A DNA stretch of 57,112 bases from Streptomyces poriferorum (GTDB taxonomy: Bacteria > Actinomycetota > Actinomycetes > Streptomycetales > Streptomycetaceae). Below, one piece after another: positions 37,607-47,119 of the stretch. The translations under genes were made by a program, and so were the position numbers. Positions within the stretch are counted from its first letter, which is position 1. The number at the start of each line of letters is the position of its first letter. The stretch lies in assembly GCF_019399235.1 (NCBI RefSeq), contig NZ_JAELVH010000123.1, positions 1 through 57,112 of the forward strand, written 5' to 3'. The notes beneath the pieces are model-generated. The model saw only the letters and a list, made by a program, of their open reading frames with translations, did not search any database and had not been told where the DNA came from.

Positions 37607-38479
37607 CCCGCGCTGCCGGAGAGCGACGCCACCGAGGCCCTGAGCCTTCTCCGCACGCAGCTCAGCCGGCTTCTGCGGCATGACGACCTCCCCGCCGGCC
37701 GGACGCTGATCGAACTGGGCCTCGACTCGCTGGGCACGGTGGAACTGCAGCACCGGATCGAGCGCGAACTCGGGTACCGGATCGACTTCGAGGAAGCGGC
37801 GGACCTCACCCTCGGCGAGCTCGCCGCGCTGGTCGCGGCACCGAAGCCCACCACGGAGGGCCCGGCCGAAGCCTCACCCGCCGAGCCCGTCGGGGACCGG
37901 CCGCTGACCTCGAACCAGTACGCGCAGTGGATCGGACACCAGGTCGCGCCCGACGGCCGCGCCCAGGTGATCGCCTCGGCGGTGGCCGTCCGCGGCCCCC
38001 TGGACACCGAAGCGCTGGAGAGGGCACTGCACGGCGCGGTGGCACGGCACCCGGGGCTGCGTACCACCTTCCCCGCGACCGGTGACGGTCCCGTACGACG
38101 GCTTCGGCAGGACCCGCAGATCGACTTCGTCCGCCACGACGCCTCCGGGCTCGACGCGGAGACCTTGCGCGAGCGTCTCACCGAGGCCGCCTACCGGCCG
38201 TTCGACCTGGCCGAGGGGCCGCTGCTGCGGGCCGCGGTCTTCACGCTCGGCGCCGACGACCACCGGCTAGTCCTCGCGATCCATCACATCGTCGCCGACC
38301 TCTGGTCGGTCGAGGTCCTCCTGGCCGACCTCGACCTGCTCTATCCCGCGGCGCTGAGGGGCGACCCGCCCCTCGCACGACCGGTCGGCAGCGGCGAGCC
38401 GAGGCAGCCGGCCGCGGACGAGCAGGAGCGGCTGTGGGAGTACTGGAGCCGGGAACTGGCGGGTGCCCCGGCCCTGTTG

Positions 38480-38611
38480 CCGCTGCCTACGGACGGCCCG
38501 CCGCCCGGAGGGCCGCTGCCTACGGACGGGTCGCTTTCCGGCCGGCCGCTGCCCACCGACGGGTCACTCCCCGGCCGGCCGCTGCCCGCCGGCCACCCGC
38601 GGCCGGCCCGC
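38480..38611 (+). repeat. Four 33-bp tandem repeats inside the condensation domain
   Basis: Units at 38480, 38513, 38546 and 38579 encode PLPTDGPPPGG, PLPTDGSLSGR, PLPTDGSLPGR and PLPAGHPRPAR. The element corresponds to the conserved LPTDRPRP segment of C domains, here multiplied and in frame. Confidence 0.8.
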
Positions 38612-41392
38612 ACGGCGTCGCGGGGCGCGAGCGTGCCCTTCGCTCTCGGCCCGGAGCTCAGCGCCCGGATTGCCGCCGCAGCGACCACTGCCCGGACCAC
38701 CCCCTACACGGTGCTGCTCGCCGGCTACCAGATCCTCCTCGCCCGTCTCAGCGGCCGGCAGGACCTGCTCGTCGCCACCCCGGAACACGGCCGCCGCGCA
38801 GCGGACGAGGCCGACGGCATCGGGCTGTTCGCAGGAATGCTGGTGCTGCGCGGCAAGCTCGCGCGTACCGATGACTTCGACTCACTGCTCAGGCGCACCC
38901 ACCGCACCGCACGGTCCGCGGCCGCCCATGCCGGACTGCCCCTGCCCGTGCTGATCGAACGCCTGCGGCCACGGCGCAGCCCCGGGCGCCCCGCGCTCGC
39001 CCAGGCCGTCATCACCGTGCACCGCCCGGTCGGCGGACACGGTCAGCTGGCGGCCGCCTGCGCCCTGGGTCTCGCGGGGGCTCGTGGCACGGTCGGTGGA
39101 CTCGCCCTGGAATCAGTACCGTTCACTCCGCCGGCCAGCCAGTTCGAGACCGGCGTGACCCTCGCCGAGATCGACGGCCAGTGGCACGGAGTACTGCACT
39201 TCGACGCTGCGCTCCTGCGGTCCGCATCCGCCGGCGACTGGGCGGATCAGTTCCGCACCGTACTCGACACGGTGACCCGTGATTCCCGGACGCCGCTGTC
39301 CGATCCGCGACTCCTCGGCCCCGCCCCGAACACGGCGGGGACCGGCGAGGAGACGGCCGAACTGCTCCCCGTGCACGAGATGTTCGCCCGCCGGGCGGCG
39401 ATCGCACCGGACCGGACGGCGCTCGTCTGGGACGGCGGCGCACTCACGTACGCGGAGCTCGACGCCCGGGCCAACCGGCTCGCCCACCGGCTGCGGGAGG
39501 CCGGTGTGGTCCCCGAGTCGCTGGTGGCGCTCTGCCTCCCGCGCTCGCCCCACCTCGTGGTTGCCGTCCTCGCGGTGGCCAAGGCGGGCGGTGCCTATGT
39601 GCCGCTGGACCCGGCCCACCCGTCCGCGCGCACCGGGTACGTCCTCGAGGACGCCCGGCCGTCGATCGTCCTGACGTGTACGGAGACCAGGTCCCGGCTC
39701 CCCGGCCACGACGCCCTGGTCATCGACCTCGACGCCGAGGCGGAGACGCTCGCGGCGCTGTCGGCCACCGGCCCCGGTGTCCCGGGCGACCTCGACCGGC
39801 TGGCGTACGTCATCCACACCTCGGGCTCCAGCGGACGGCCCAAGGGCGTGCTCGTGCCGCACAGGGGCGTGGCCAACCTCTTCGCGGCCGCTGCGGACTT
39901 CCGCTTCGACCACACCGACGTGTGGACGCTGTTCCACTCCTACGCCTTCGACTTCTCGGTGTGGGAGATGTGGGGCCCGCTCGTGCACGGCGGCAGGCTC
40001 GTGCTGGTGGAGGCGCGGGAGACGCTGTCCCCGCCGGACTTCTGGGAGCTGCTGCGCCGGCACCGGGTCACCGTGCTGAACCAGACTCCCGCCGTGTTCG
40101 CCGAACTGACCGCCGTCCCACCGCCGATGCTCCGCGGCCTGGACCTGCGCCACATCATCTTCGGCGGAGAGAGGCTCGAGGCCGGCCACCTCGCCGGCTG
40201 GGCGGCGCACGGCGACCCGGCAACCCGGCTGACCAACATGTACGGCATCACCGAGATCACCGTGCACGCCACCTACGGGCCACTGCGGCGGGGGACCGGA
40301 CAGGCGCCGTCTCCCGTCCCGGCGTCACCGGACGCGGCCGCGGAGGTCGCGCTCGGTGCCCCGCTCGGCGGCACCGATCTGCGCCTGCTCGACGAGGACG
40401 GCTGCGCGGTGGCCCCCGGTGAGGCCGGGGAGATCTGCATCGGTGGCCGGGGAGTCGTACGCGGCTATCTGGGACAGCCGGCCCTGACGGCCGAACGGTT
40501 CGTGCCGCACCCCGACCGGGCCGGGGAGCGCCTGTACCGCTCCGGCGACCTGGCCAGGCAGCGGCCGGACGGTGCCCTGGAGTACCTCGGCCGCGCCGAC
40601 TCCCAGGTCAAGATCCGCGGTCACCGGATCGAGCCGGGTGAGATCGCCGTGGCGCTGCGCGCCCACCCCGGCGTCCGCGACGCCTTCGTCCTGGCGGACC
40701 GGGACGCCCGTGGACGTACCGGGCTCACCGGCTATGTGGTGCCCCGCCAGGCGCCGCCGACGGCTGCCGAACTCCGGGCCCATCTCCGGGACCGGCTGCC
40801 CGAGTACCTGGTGCCGGGCAGCTTCCGCCCGGTCTCCGCCCTGCCGTTGACGGTCAATGGCAAGGTGGACCACCGGGCGCTCATCGCCCTGGGCCGGGCC
40901 CGGTCGGACGCCACGCCGGACAACGCCCCGGCCGGCGCCGCCCCGCAGCTCAGCCCGACCGAAGCGGCCGTGGCCGGCCTGGTTGCCGAGCTCCTCGAAA
41001 CCGCCCGGGTCGGGCGCGACGACGATCTCTTCGCCCTCGGCTGGCACTCCCTGCTCATGGCCCGGCTGGCTCTGCGCATCGACGACCGGTTCGGGGTGAA
41101 GGTCCCGCTCCAGGAGCTCTTCGTCGAGCCGACGGTCGCCCGGGTCGCGGCCTCGGTGGACGTCGGCGTGCAGCGAGCGGCCGGTTCCGCCGGCCCGGGC
41201 GGGCAGGGCGCATCGCGCTCGGTCATCGCCCGGGTGGACCGCTCGCGCTATCTGGCCGGCACCTCCGGATCCGGGCGCCTGACCCTCCCCGAATCCCTCT
41301 CCTGAAAGCCGCCGCGCCCGGTGCCCACGGCATGGGGCACGGCCCCGCAGCCCTGTTGTCCCCGACCGCAACACCGACGTGTGGAGACGGCC

Positions 41393-44300
41393 ATGCAGAC
41401 CCCGCAACCGACGATCTTCCCCCTGGCCTCCGCCCAGGAACGGCTCTGGTTCGTGGAGCAGTTGACCCCGCACACCGCCGCTTACCACATCCCGCTGGCC
41501 TTCCGGCTGCGCGGCAGCCTCGACCGCGAGGCGCTGCACGGCGCCGTGAACCACGTCGTGAACCGGCACGAGGCGCTGCGCACCGTGTTCCGGCAGGTGG
41601 ACGGGCGGGCGGTGCAGGTGGTCGAGTCGGCGGTGCCGATCGAGCTGCCGCTCGTCGAGGTGGCCGAGGCGGACCTCGAAGAGACACTGAGCACCGAGGC
41701 CGCCCGGCCGTTCGACCTGGGCCGGGGGCCGCTGCTGCGCGGCTGCGTGCTGCGTCTGGCCGAGGACGACCACGTGCTTGCCGTGACCCTGCACCACCTG
41801 GTCGCCGACATGTGGTCCTGCGGGATACTCCTGCGCGAGGTCGGAATCGCCTACGCCGCCCTGAGCGCCGGTGAACCCGTGGACCTGCCGGAACTCCCGC
41901 TGCATTACCCGGATTTCGCGGTCTGGCAGCGGGAGCAGCTCCAGAGCGAGCGGCTGGGCGAACTGCTCGGCTACTGGCGCGCGACGCTGGCCGGGGCCCC
42001 GCCGGTCCTCGATCTTCCCTTCGACCGCCCGCGTCCCGCGGTGCAGAGCCTGCGGGGCCGGCAACTGGCTGTACAGCTGTCGCCCGGACTCTCGGCCGCG
42101 GTCCAGGACCTGTCGCAACGGCTGGGCGTCACCCCCTTCATGACGCTCCTCGGTGCCTTCCAGCTCCTCCTCGGCCGCTACAGCGGACAGCAGGACATCG
42201 TGGTGAGTACCGGCGCGGCCACCCGTACACCGGAGACCGAGCAGGTCATCGGGTGTTTCATCAACACGCTCCTGCTCCGTACCTCGCTGGCGGGGGACCC
42301 CGACTTCGCCGAACTGCTCGGCCGGGTCCGCGACACCACCCTGGGCGCCCTCGACCATCAGGACCTGCCCTTCGAGCGACTGGTCCAGGACGTCCGGCCG
42401 CAGCGCGACCTGAGCGTCAACCCGCTGGCCCAGGTGATGTTCATCCTCCAGAACGCGCCGGTCCCGGAGCCGGACCTGCCCGGTCTCCGGGCGGCCGTCA
42501 CCGGGATGGAACGCGGCGGCGCGCAGTGTGATCTCGACGTCCAGCTCCGCTACGTGGACGGGGTGTTCACGGGATTCGTCGAGTACGCGGACGACCTCTT
42601 CGACGCCGCGACGGTGGCCCGCCTGTGGGACCACTACCAGGTGCTGCTGACCGCGGCGGTACGTGACCCGCGTCGCCGGGTGGGCGAACTGCCGTGGCTC
42701 ACCGGCGCCGAGACGGAACGCGCCGTGGCCGAGTGGAACGACACCGCGGCACCCGCACCCGACCTCTGCCTGCACCAGCTGTTCGAGCGGCAGGCCGAGG
42801 AGCGCCCCGGAGCGCAGGCGCTGGCCTGGGCCGACGGCGGGATCAGCTACGGCGAACTGGACCGGAAGGCGGGGCACGTGGCCGCGGCACTGCGCGCGGC
42901 CGGCGTCGGGCCCGATGTTCCCGTAGCCATCTGCATGGACCGTTCCTCCCACCTGGCCGCGGCGGTGCTGGGGGTACTCAAGGCGGGCGGCGCCTACGTC
43001 CCTCTGGACCCGGGCTACCCGTCCGAACGCCTCGCCTTCATGCTGGCCGACGCCCGGCCGGCGGTCCTCCTCACCGACTCGCCCGCCCTGCCGCGGCTGC
43101 CGGTGGACCCGGCCACCGGGCAGGTGGCCGGAGGCGCCGGCCTGCCCGCCGTGCGCGTGATGAACGTGGCGGAGCTCGACGGCGACGGGCCCCCGGCCGG
43201 GAACCCGGCGCCGGCCGAGGTGACACCCGCCCACCTCGCCTACGTCATCTACACCTCGGGATCGACCGGCAGCCCCAAGGGAGTCGCCGTCACCCACCGC
43301 GGTGTCGTCAACAACATCACCGACCTCAACAGGGGCCAGGACATCGGGCCGACCGACTCCGTCCTCTCGCTCTCGTCGCTCAGCTTCGACATGTCGGTGT
43401 ACGAACTGCTCGGCATGCTCGCCGCAGGCGGCACCACGGTGCTGCCCGACCCCGGCCGCGCCAAGGACCCGCGGCACTGGGCCGAACTGGTCGAACGGCA
43501 CGGCATCACCGTATGGAACTCCGCCCCCACGCTCCTGGAGGCCCTGGTCGACAGCTACGGCGACGGCTGCCCGGCCCGCCCCACGCTGCGCGTCGCCTTC
43601 CTCGGCGGCGACTGGGTGCCCGTCCCGCTGCCGGACCGGGCGAGGGCGCTCTTCCCGGACCTGGCCGTGATCGTGATGGGCGGCGCGACCGAGGCGTCCA
43701 TCCACTCCATCGTCCAGCCGGTCGGCGAGGTGGGCCCCGACTGGGCACACATCCCCTACGGCAGGCCGATGGCGAACCAGCAGGCCCTCATCGTCGACGA
43801 ACGGCTCGAACCGGTGCCGGTCAGCGTGCCGGGCGAACTCTGCCTCGGCGGCATCGGCCTCGCCCGCGGCTATCTGGCGCGCCCCGCACTGACGGCCGAG
43901 CGCTTCGTGCCGCACCCGTACGCGGGCACCCGCCCCGGCATCCCTGCCGGCAGCCGCCTGTACCGGACCGGAGACCTCGCGCGCTACGCGCCGGACGGCA
44001 CCATTCACCTCATCGGGCGCCTCGACCACCAGGTCAAGGTGCGCGGCTTCAGGATCGAGCTGGGGGAGATCGACGCGGCGCTCGGCCGGCACCAGGACAT
44101 CGCCGAGGCGGTGACCGTCGTACGCACCGACGAGGCGGGACACGGCGTCGGTCTCACCGCGTACGTGGTGGCCGCGGGCGACCTGCCCCCGACCGTCGGC
44201 GAGCTGCGTGCGCACCTCGCCGCCTCCCTGCCGGACTACATGGTCCCGGACGCGTTCGTCCCGCTGGAGCGGCTTCCGCTCTCGGCCAACGGCAAGGTGG

Positions 44301-44698
44301 ACCGCCGCGCCCTCCCGGCGGCAGGGACCGGGACGCTGGAGCTGTCCGGGGAGTTCACCGAACCCGTCACCGCCCTGGAGCGGGCGATCGCCGACATCTG
44401 GCAGGGCGTGCTGCGCGGCGAACGGGTGGGACTGCACGACGACTTCTTCGAACTGGGCGGCAACTCGCTCGGTGTGACGCAGGTGGCGTCCGCTCTGAGC
44501 GAGTACCTGCGCGTCGACCTGCCGCTGCGCGACGTCTTCGAGGCCGCGACCGTGGCGGGCCAGGCGGAAGTCGCCGAGCGCACCGCCCAGGACCTGGGGA
44601 CGGACGTGAACGCCATCGCGGAGATCTACCTCCGGGTGATCTCGCTGGACCAGGAACGCACCAGGGAACTTCTGAACGACCTCGAGGAGGCCAGGTGA
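41393..44698 (+). CDS. NRPS module C-A-T with an unusual specificity code
   Basis: This 1101-residue synthetase starts at ATG 41393 (GGAG 7 nt upstream). The C domain has LHHLVADMW near residue 135, the A domain spans about 455-945 with YTSGSTGSPKG and SANGKVDRR, and the T domain has LGGNSLG near 1024. The code I read is D-M-Y-N-F-G-M-I-H-K. The surroundings (SSLSFDMSVYELLGMLAAGG, LGGDWVPV, MGGATEASIHS) resemble A domains for Cys, Gly or other small residues, but I know no exact match. Its stop overlaps the start of the serine hydroxymethyltransferase homologue (TGATG), so the two are made together. The A domain may activate a product of that enzyme. This is inference. Confidence 0.92.
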   Translation: MQTPQPTIFPLASAQERLWFVEQLTPHTAAYHIPLAFRLRGSLDREALHGAVNHVVNRHEALRTVFRQVDGRAVQVVESAVPIELPLVEVAEADLEETLSTEAARPFDLGRGPLLRGCVLRLAEDDHVLAVTLHHLVADMWSCGILLREVGIAYAALSAGEPVDLPELPLHYPDFAVWQREQLQSERLGELLGYWRATLAGAPPVLDLPFDRPRPAVQSLRGRQLAVQLSPGLSAAVQDLSQRLGVTPFMTLLGAFQLLLGRYSGQQDIVVSTGAATRTPETEQVIGCFINTLLLRTSLAGDPDFAELLGRVRDTTLGALDHQDLPFERLVQDVRPQRDLSVNPLAQVMFILQNAPVPEPDLPGLRAAVTGMERGGAQCDLDVQLRYVDGVFTGFVEYADDLFDAATVARLWDHYQVLLTAAVRDPRRRVGELPWLTGAETERAVAEWNDTAAPAPDLCLHQLFERQAEERPGAQALAWADGGISYGELDRKAGHVAAALRAAGVGPDVPVAICMDRSSHLAAAVLGVLKAGGAYVPLDPGYPSERLAFMLADARPAVLLTDSPALPRLPVDPATGQVAGGAGLPAVRVMNVAELDGDGPPAGNPAPAEVTPAHLAYVIYTSGSTGSPKGVAVTHRGVVNNITDLNRGQDIGPTDSVLSLSSLSFDMSVYELLGMLAAGGTTVLPDPGRAKDPRHWAELVERHGITVWNSAPTLLEALVDSYGDGCPARPTLRVAFLGGDWVPVPLPDRARALFPDLAVIVMGGATEASIHSIVQPVGEVGPDWAHIPYGRPMANQQALIVDERLEPVPVSVPGELCLGGIGLARGYLARPALTAERFVPHPYAGTRPGIPAGSRLYRTGDLARYAPDGTIHLIGRLDHQVKVRGFRIELGEIDAALGRHQDIAEAVTVVRTDEAGHGVGLTAYVVAAGDLPPTVGELRAHLAASLPDYMVPDAFVPLERLPLSANGKVDRRALPAAGTGTLELSGEFTEPVTALERAIADIWQGVLRGERVGLHDDFFELGGNSLGVTQVASALSEYLRVDLPLRDVFEAATVAGQAEVAERTAQDLGTDVNAIAEIYLRVISLDQERTRELLNDLEEAR

Positions 44699-46044
44699 TG
44701 GCGGCCGGGATCGTCGGCCGCACCCTGGCCCACGGAGTGGAACTGCTCGCCGAGCACGACCAGGAGCTCTACGGGCTGCTCGAACGTGAGCAGCTCCGCC
44801 AGCACGAGACGCTGGCCATGGTCGCCGCGGCCAGCGTCGCCGACCCCTCCGTCCTGGTCTGCGAGGCCAGCGCGGCGGGCAACGTGACCACCGAGGGATA
44901 CCCCGGCGCTCGCTACCACGCGGGCTGCGACGTGGTCGACGCGGTCGAAAGACTGGCCGTGGACCGGGCGAAGGCGGCCTTCGGCGCCCGGTACGCCAAC
45001 GTCCAGCCGCACTCGGGATCCACCGCCAACCAGGTGGTCCTCTGCAGTCTGCTCGACCCGGGCGACACCGTCCTCGGCATGGGCCTCAAGGCGGGCGGGC
45101 ACCTCACGCACGGCGCCGCCGCGTCGATGAGCGGCCGGTTCTTCACACCGGTGCGGTACGGCCTCGACGGGGACGGACTCATCGACTACGACGCGATGGC
45201 CGAACTGGCGCGACGGCACCGGCCCCGGCTCATCTTCTGCGGCGCCAGCGCCTACCCCCGGGCCATCGACTTCGGGCGGTTCCGTGAGGTCGCGGACGAA
45301 GTCGGTGCCTACCTGGTGGCGGACATCTCGCACATCGCGGGCCTCGTCGCCACCGGCCAGCACCCCAGCCCCGTCGATGTCGCTCATGTGACCACGACCA
45401 GCACCTACAAGCAGCTGTACGGGCCCCGCGGCGGACTGATCCTGCTCGGCCGCGACGCGGAGACCCCCACCGCCTCGGGCAAGCCGCTCGCGGCCGCGAT
45501 CCAGGACGCCGTCTTCCCCTATCTGCAGGGCACCCCCCGGCTGAACACGGTGGCCGCCAAGGCGCGTGCCCTGGCCCGGGTGGCCGAGCCCGGCTTCCGT
45601 GCGCTCACCCAGCGGATCGTCCTCAACGCCAGTGCCCTGGCCAAGGAGCTGGACCGCCTCGGGCACCGCGTGCTGACCGGTGGCACGGACACCCACATGG
45701 TCCTGACCGACGTGGGCCGGCGCGGACTGACCGGGAAGATCGCCGAGGGTTCGCTGGAGGAGTGCCGGATCGTCGTCAACAAGAACAGCATCCCCGGCGA
45801 CCGGCACGGACCACGGATCACCAGCGGCGTGCGCCTCGGGACCAACGTGCTCGCGCTGCGCGGCATGGGGGTGACGGAAATGACCGAGTGCGCAGAACTG
45901 TTCGACACCGTGCTCGATGCCGTACGTCCCTCGGGCGACCGTACCTACGTCCTGGACGAGGAGGTACGGGGCCGGGTCGCGGGCCGGGTCACGGAACTGT
46001 GCCGGCGCTTCCCGCTGCCGGATCACCCGCTGCCAGGGCGATGA
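44698..46044 (+). CDS. Serine hydroxymethyltransferase homologue (secondary-metabolism type)
   Basis: This 448-residue fold-type I PLP enzyme has EGYPGARYHAGCDVVDAVE, NVQPHSGSTANQVV, GGHLTHG and DISHIAGLVA, all SHMT blocks. The PLP lysine is K238 in TSTYKQLYGPRGG. Housekeeping SHMT has T-H-K there, so Tyr replaces the conserved His. The catalytic glutamate before GYPG is kept. Cluster-encoded SHMTs are known to make alpha-methylserine from alanine or other beta-hydroxy amino acids by aldol chemistry. Overlap with the upstream module ties its product to that A domain. Simple supply of Gly or one-carbon units is the alternative. Confidence 0.9.
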   Translation: MAAGIVGRTLAHGVELLAEHDQELYGLLEREQLRQHETLAMVAAASVADPSVLVCEASAAGNVTTEGYPGARYHAGCDVVDAVERLAVDRAKAAFGARYANVQPHSGSTANQVVLCSLLDPGDTVLGMGLKAGGHLTHGAAASMSGRFFTPVRYGLDGDGLIDYDAMAELARRHRPRLIFCGASAYPRAIDFGRFREVADEVGAYLVADISHIAGLVATGQHPSPVDVAHVTTTSTYKQLYGPRGGLILLGRDAETPTASGKPLAAAIQDAVFPYLQGTPRLNTVAAKARALARVAEPGFRALTQRIVLNASALAKELDRLGHRVLTGGTDTHMVLTDVGRRGLTGKIAEGSLEECRIVVNKNSIPGDRHGPRITSGVRLGTNVLALRGMGVTEMTECAELFDTVLDAVRPSGDRTYVLDEEVRGRVAGRVTELCRRFPLPDHPLPGR

Positions 46045-46160
46045 CAGGACGCGGCCGCCCGTCCTCGCCGAAGAGGCCGGCCCGGCGCGCCCGCGGGCGG
46101 AGCGCTGAAGGTGCCTCCGGCGGCCCTGACCTGGGTGGACGTGCCCGCAACGGTGTCCCT

Positions 46161-46206
46161 GTCAGGAACACCCCCGACTGCAACTCCTGCCCCCGGTGGC
46201 GAAGCT
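46161..46206 (+). promoter_or_regulatory. Cluster promoter motif upstream of the thioesterase gene
   Basis: GTCAGGA-ACAC-CCCCGAC (46161-46178) continues TGCAAC. After 22 nt comes GAAGCT (46201-46206), preceded by TGGC. It ends 77 nt before the ATG at 46256, in the 211-bp gap after the SHMT gene. It probably starts a second rightward transcript. Confidence 0.6.
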
Positions 46207-46255
46207 GGAACCCGGTGTCCTGCGGCGCCGGACGGGCTGTGAAGGGAACACGTGG

Positions 46256-47044
46256 ATGGCACGGCTGACATGGCTGCGCGACTGGTCGCACGGCGAGCAG
46301 GTCACCCTGCGGGTGCTCTGCCTTCCCGGCGCGGGCACCGCGGCGCACACCTACCGGCGCTGGTCTCAGCTGTTGCCGGCCGACATCGGGGTGGTGGCCG
46401 TAGAACTGCCCGGGCACGGCAGCAGGCTGAGCGAGCCGCCCGTACTGACCGTGCGGGAGATCCTGGAACCGCTCGCCGAGGAGGTGGCGGCGCTCGCGGA
46501 CCGGCCGCTGGTGATCTTCGGTCACAGCATGGGCGCGGCTGTGGGCGCCGAACTCGCCCGGCTGCTCCGCCGCGAACGGGGCATCACGCCCGCGCTGCTG
46601 ATCGCCGCGGCCCGCGAGGCCCCGCGTCCCGCCCGGGACCGGGACTACACGAAGTGGCTCAGCGAGGACGGAGCCCGCGCCTTCCTCCGCGAGATGGGCG
46701 GCACCCCGCCGGAACTGCTCGGCAACGAGGACTACGTGGCGCTGATGCTTCCCCCGCTGCGCGCGGACCTGGCGGTCCTGGCGGGGCCCTGGCCCGAGGA
46801 CGACCGGCCCCTGGACTGCCCCGTGCGGGTCTACCTCGGGGACTCGGACACCGGTGTCCGGCCGGAAGAGGCTGCCGGCTGGCGGGCGGAGAGCAACGGC
46901 GACTTCGCGGTCCACACGTTCGACTCCGGCCACTTCTTCGTCCACGACCGGACGGCCGAGGTGCTGGCACGGCTGTGCGCCGATGTGACCGACACCATCG
47001 GGTCCCCGGGACCTCGGGGCGGGCCCGCGCAGCGGGTGCCCTGA
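46256..47044 (+). CDS. Type II thioesterase (Ser nucleophile)
   Basis: A 262-residue alpha/beta hydrolase of the NRPS/PKS stand-alone thioesterase family. The oxyanion strand is LCLPGAGTAA, the nucleophile S91 is in FGHSMGAAVGAELARLL, the acid is in YLGDSDTGV, and the histidine is in FDSGHFFVHD. I chose ATG 46256 because an AAGGGA site lies upstream and the family starts near MARLTWLRDW. These enzymes clear misloaded carrier domains. Since no synthetase here carries a TE domain, it could also release the product. It opens the second rightward gene set and has its own promoter motif. Confidence 0.9.
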   Translation: MARLTWLRDWSHGEQVTLRVLCLPGAGTAAHTYRRWSQLLPADIGVVAVELPGHGSRLSEPPVLTVREILEPLAEEVAALADRPLVIFGHSMGAAVGAELARLLRRERGITPALLIAAAREAPRPARDRDYTKWLSEDGARAFLREMGGTPPELLGNEDYVALMLPPLRADLAVLAGPWPEDDRPLDCPVRVYLGDSDTGVRPEEAAGWRAESNGDFAVHTFDSGHFFVHDRTAEVLARLCADVTDTIGSPGPRGGPAQRVP

Positions 47045-47119
47045 CCGACCGCGTACGGGGTCTTCGCCGCCGTACGGCCAACTCCACCGACCCGTCCCCG
47101 CAGACAGAGTGAGGCGTCC

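Noticed and set aside
37516..38611. CRISPR-like short repeats
   Set aside because: The 36-bp and 33-bp repeats are directly tandem, in frame and inside coding sequence, with no spacers.
41306..41392. Possible extra copy of the operator (CCCCGAC near 41350)
   Set aside because: The left half is not complementary and no -10-like hexamer lies at the fixed distance. The gap is short and the gene is probably co-transcribed with the upstream one.
40325..44437. Open frame of 1370 codons on the minus strand
   Set aside because: It is antisense to the Thr and unusual-code modules, with no recognisable domain and low-complexity composition.
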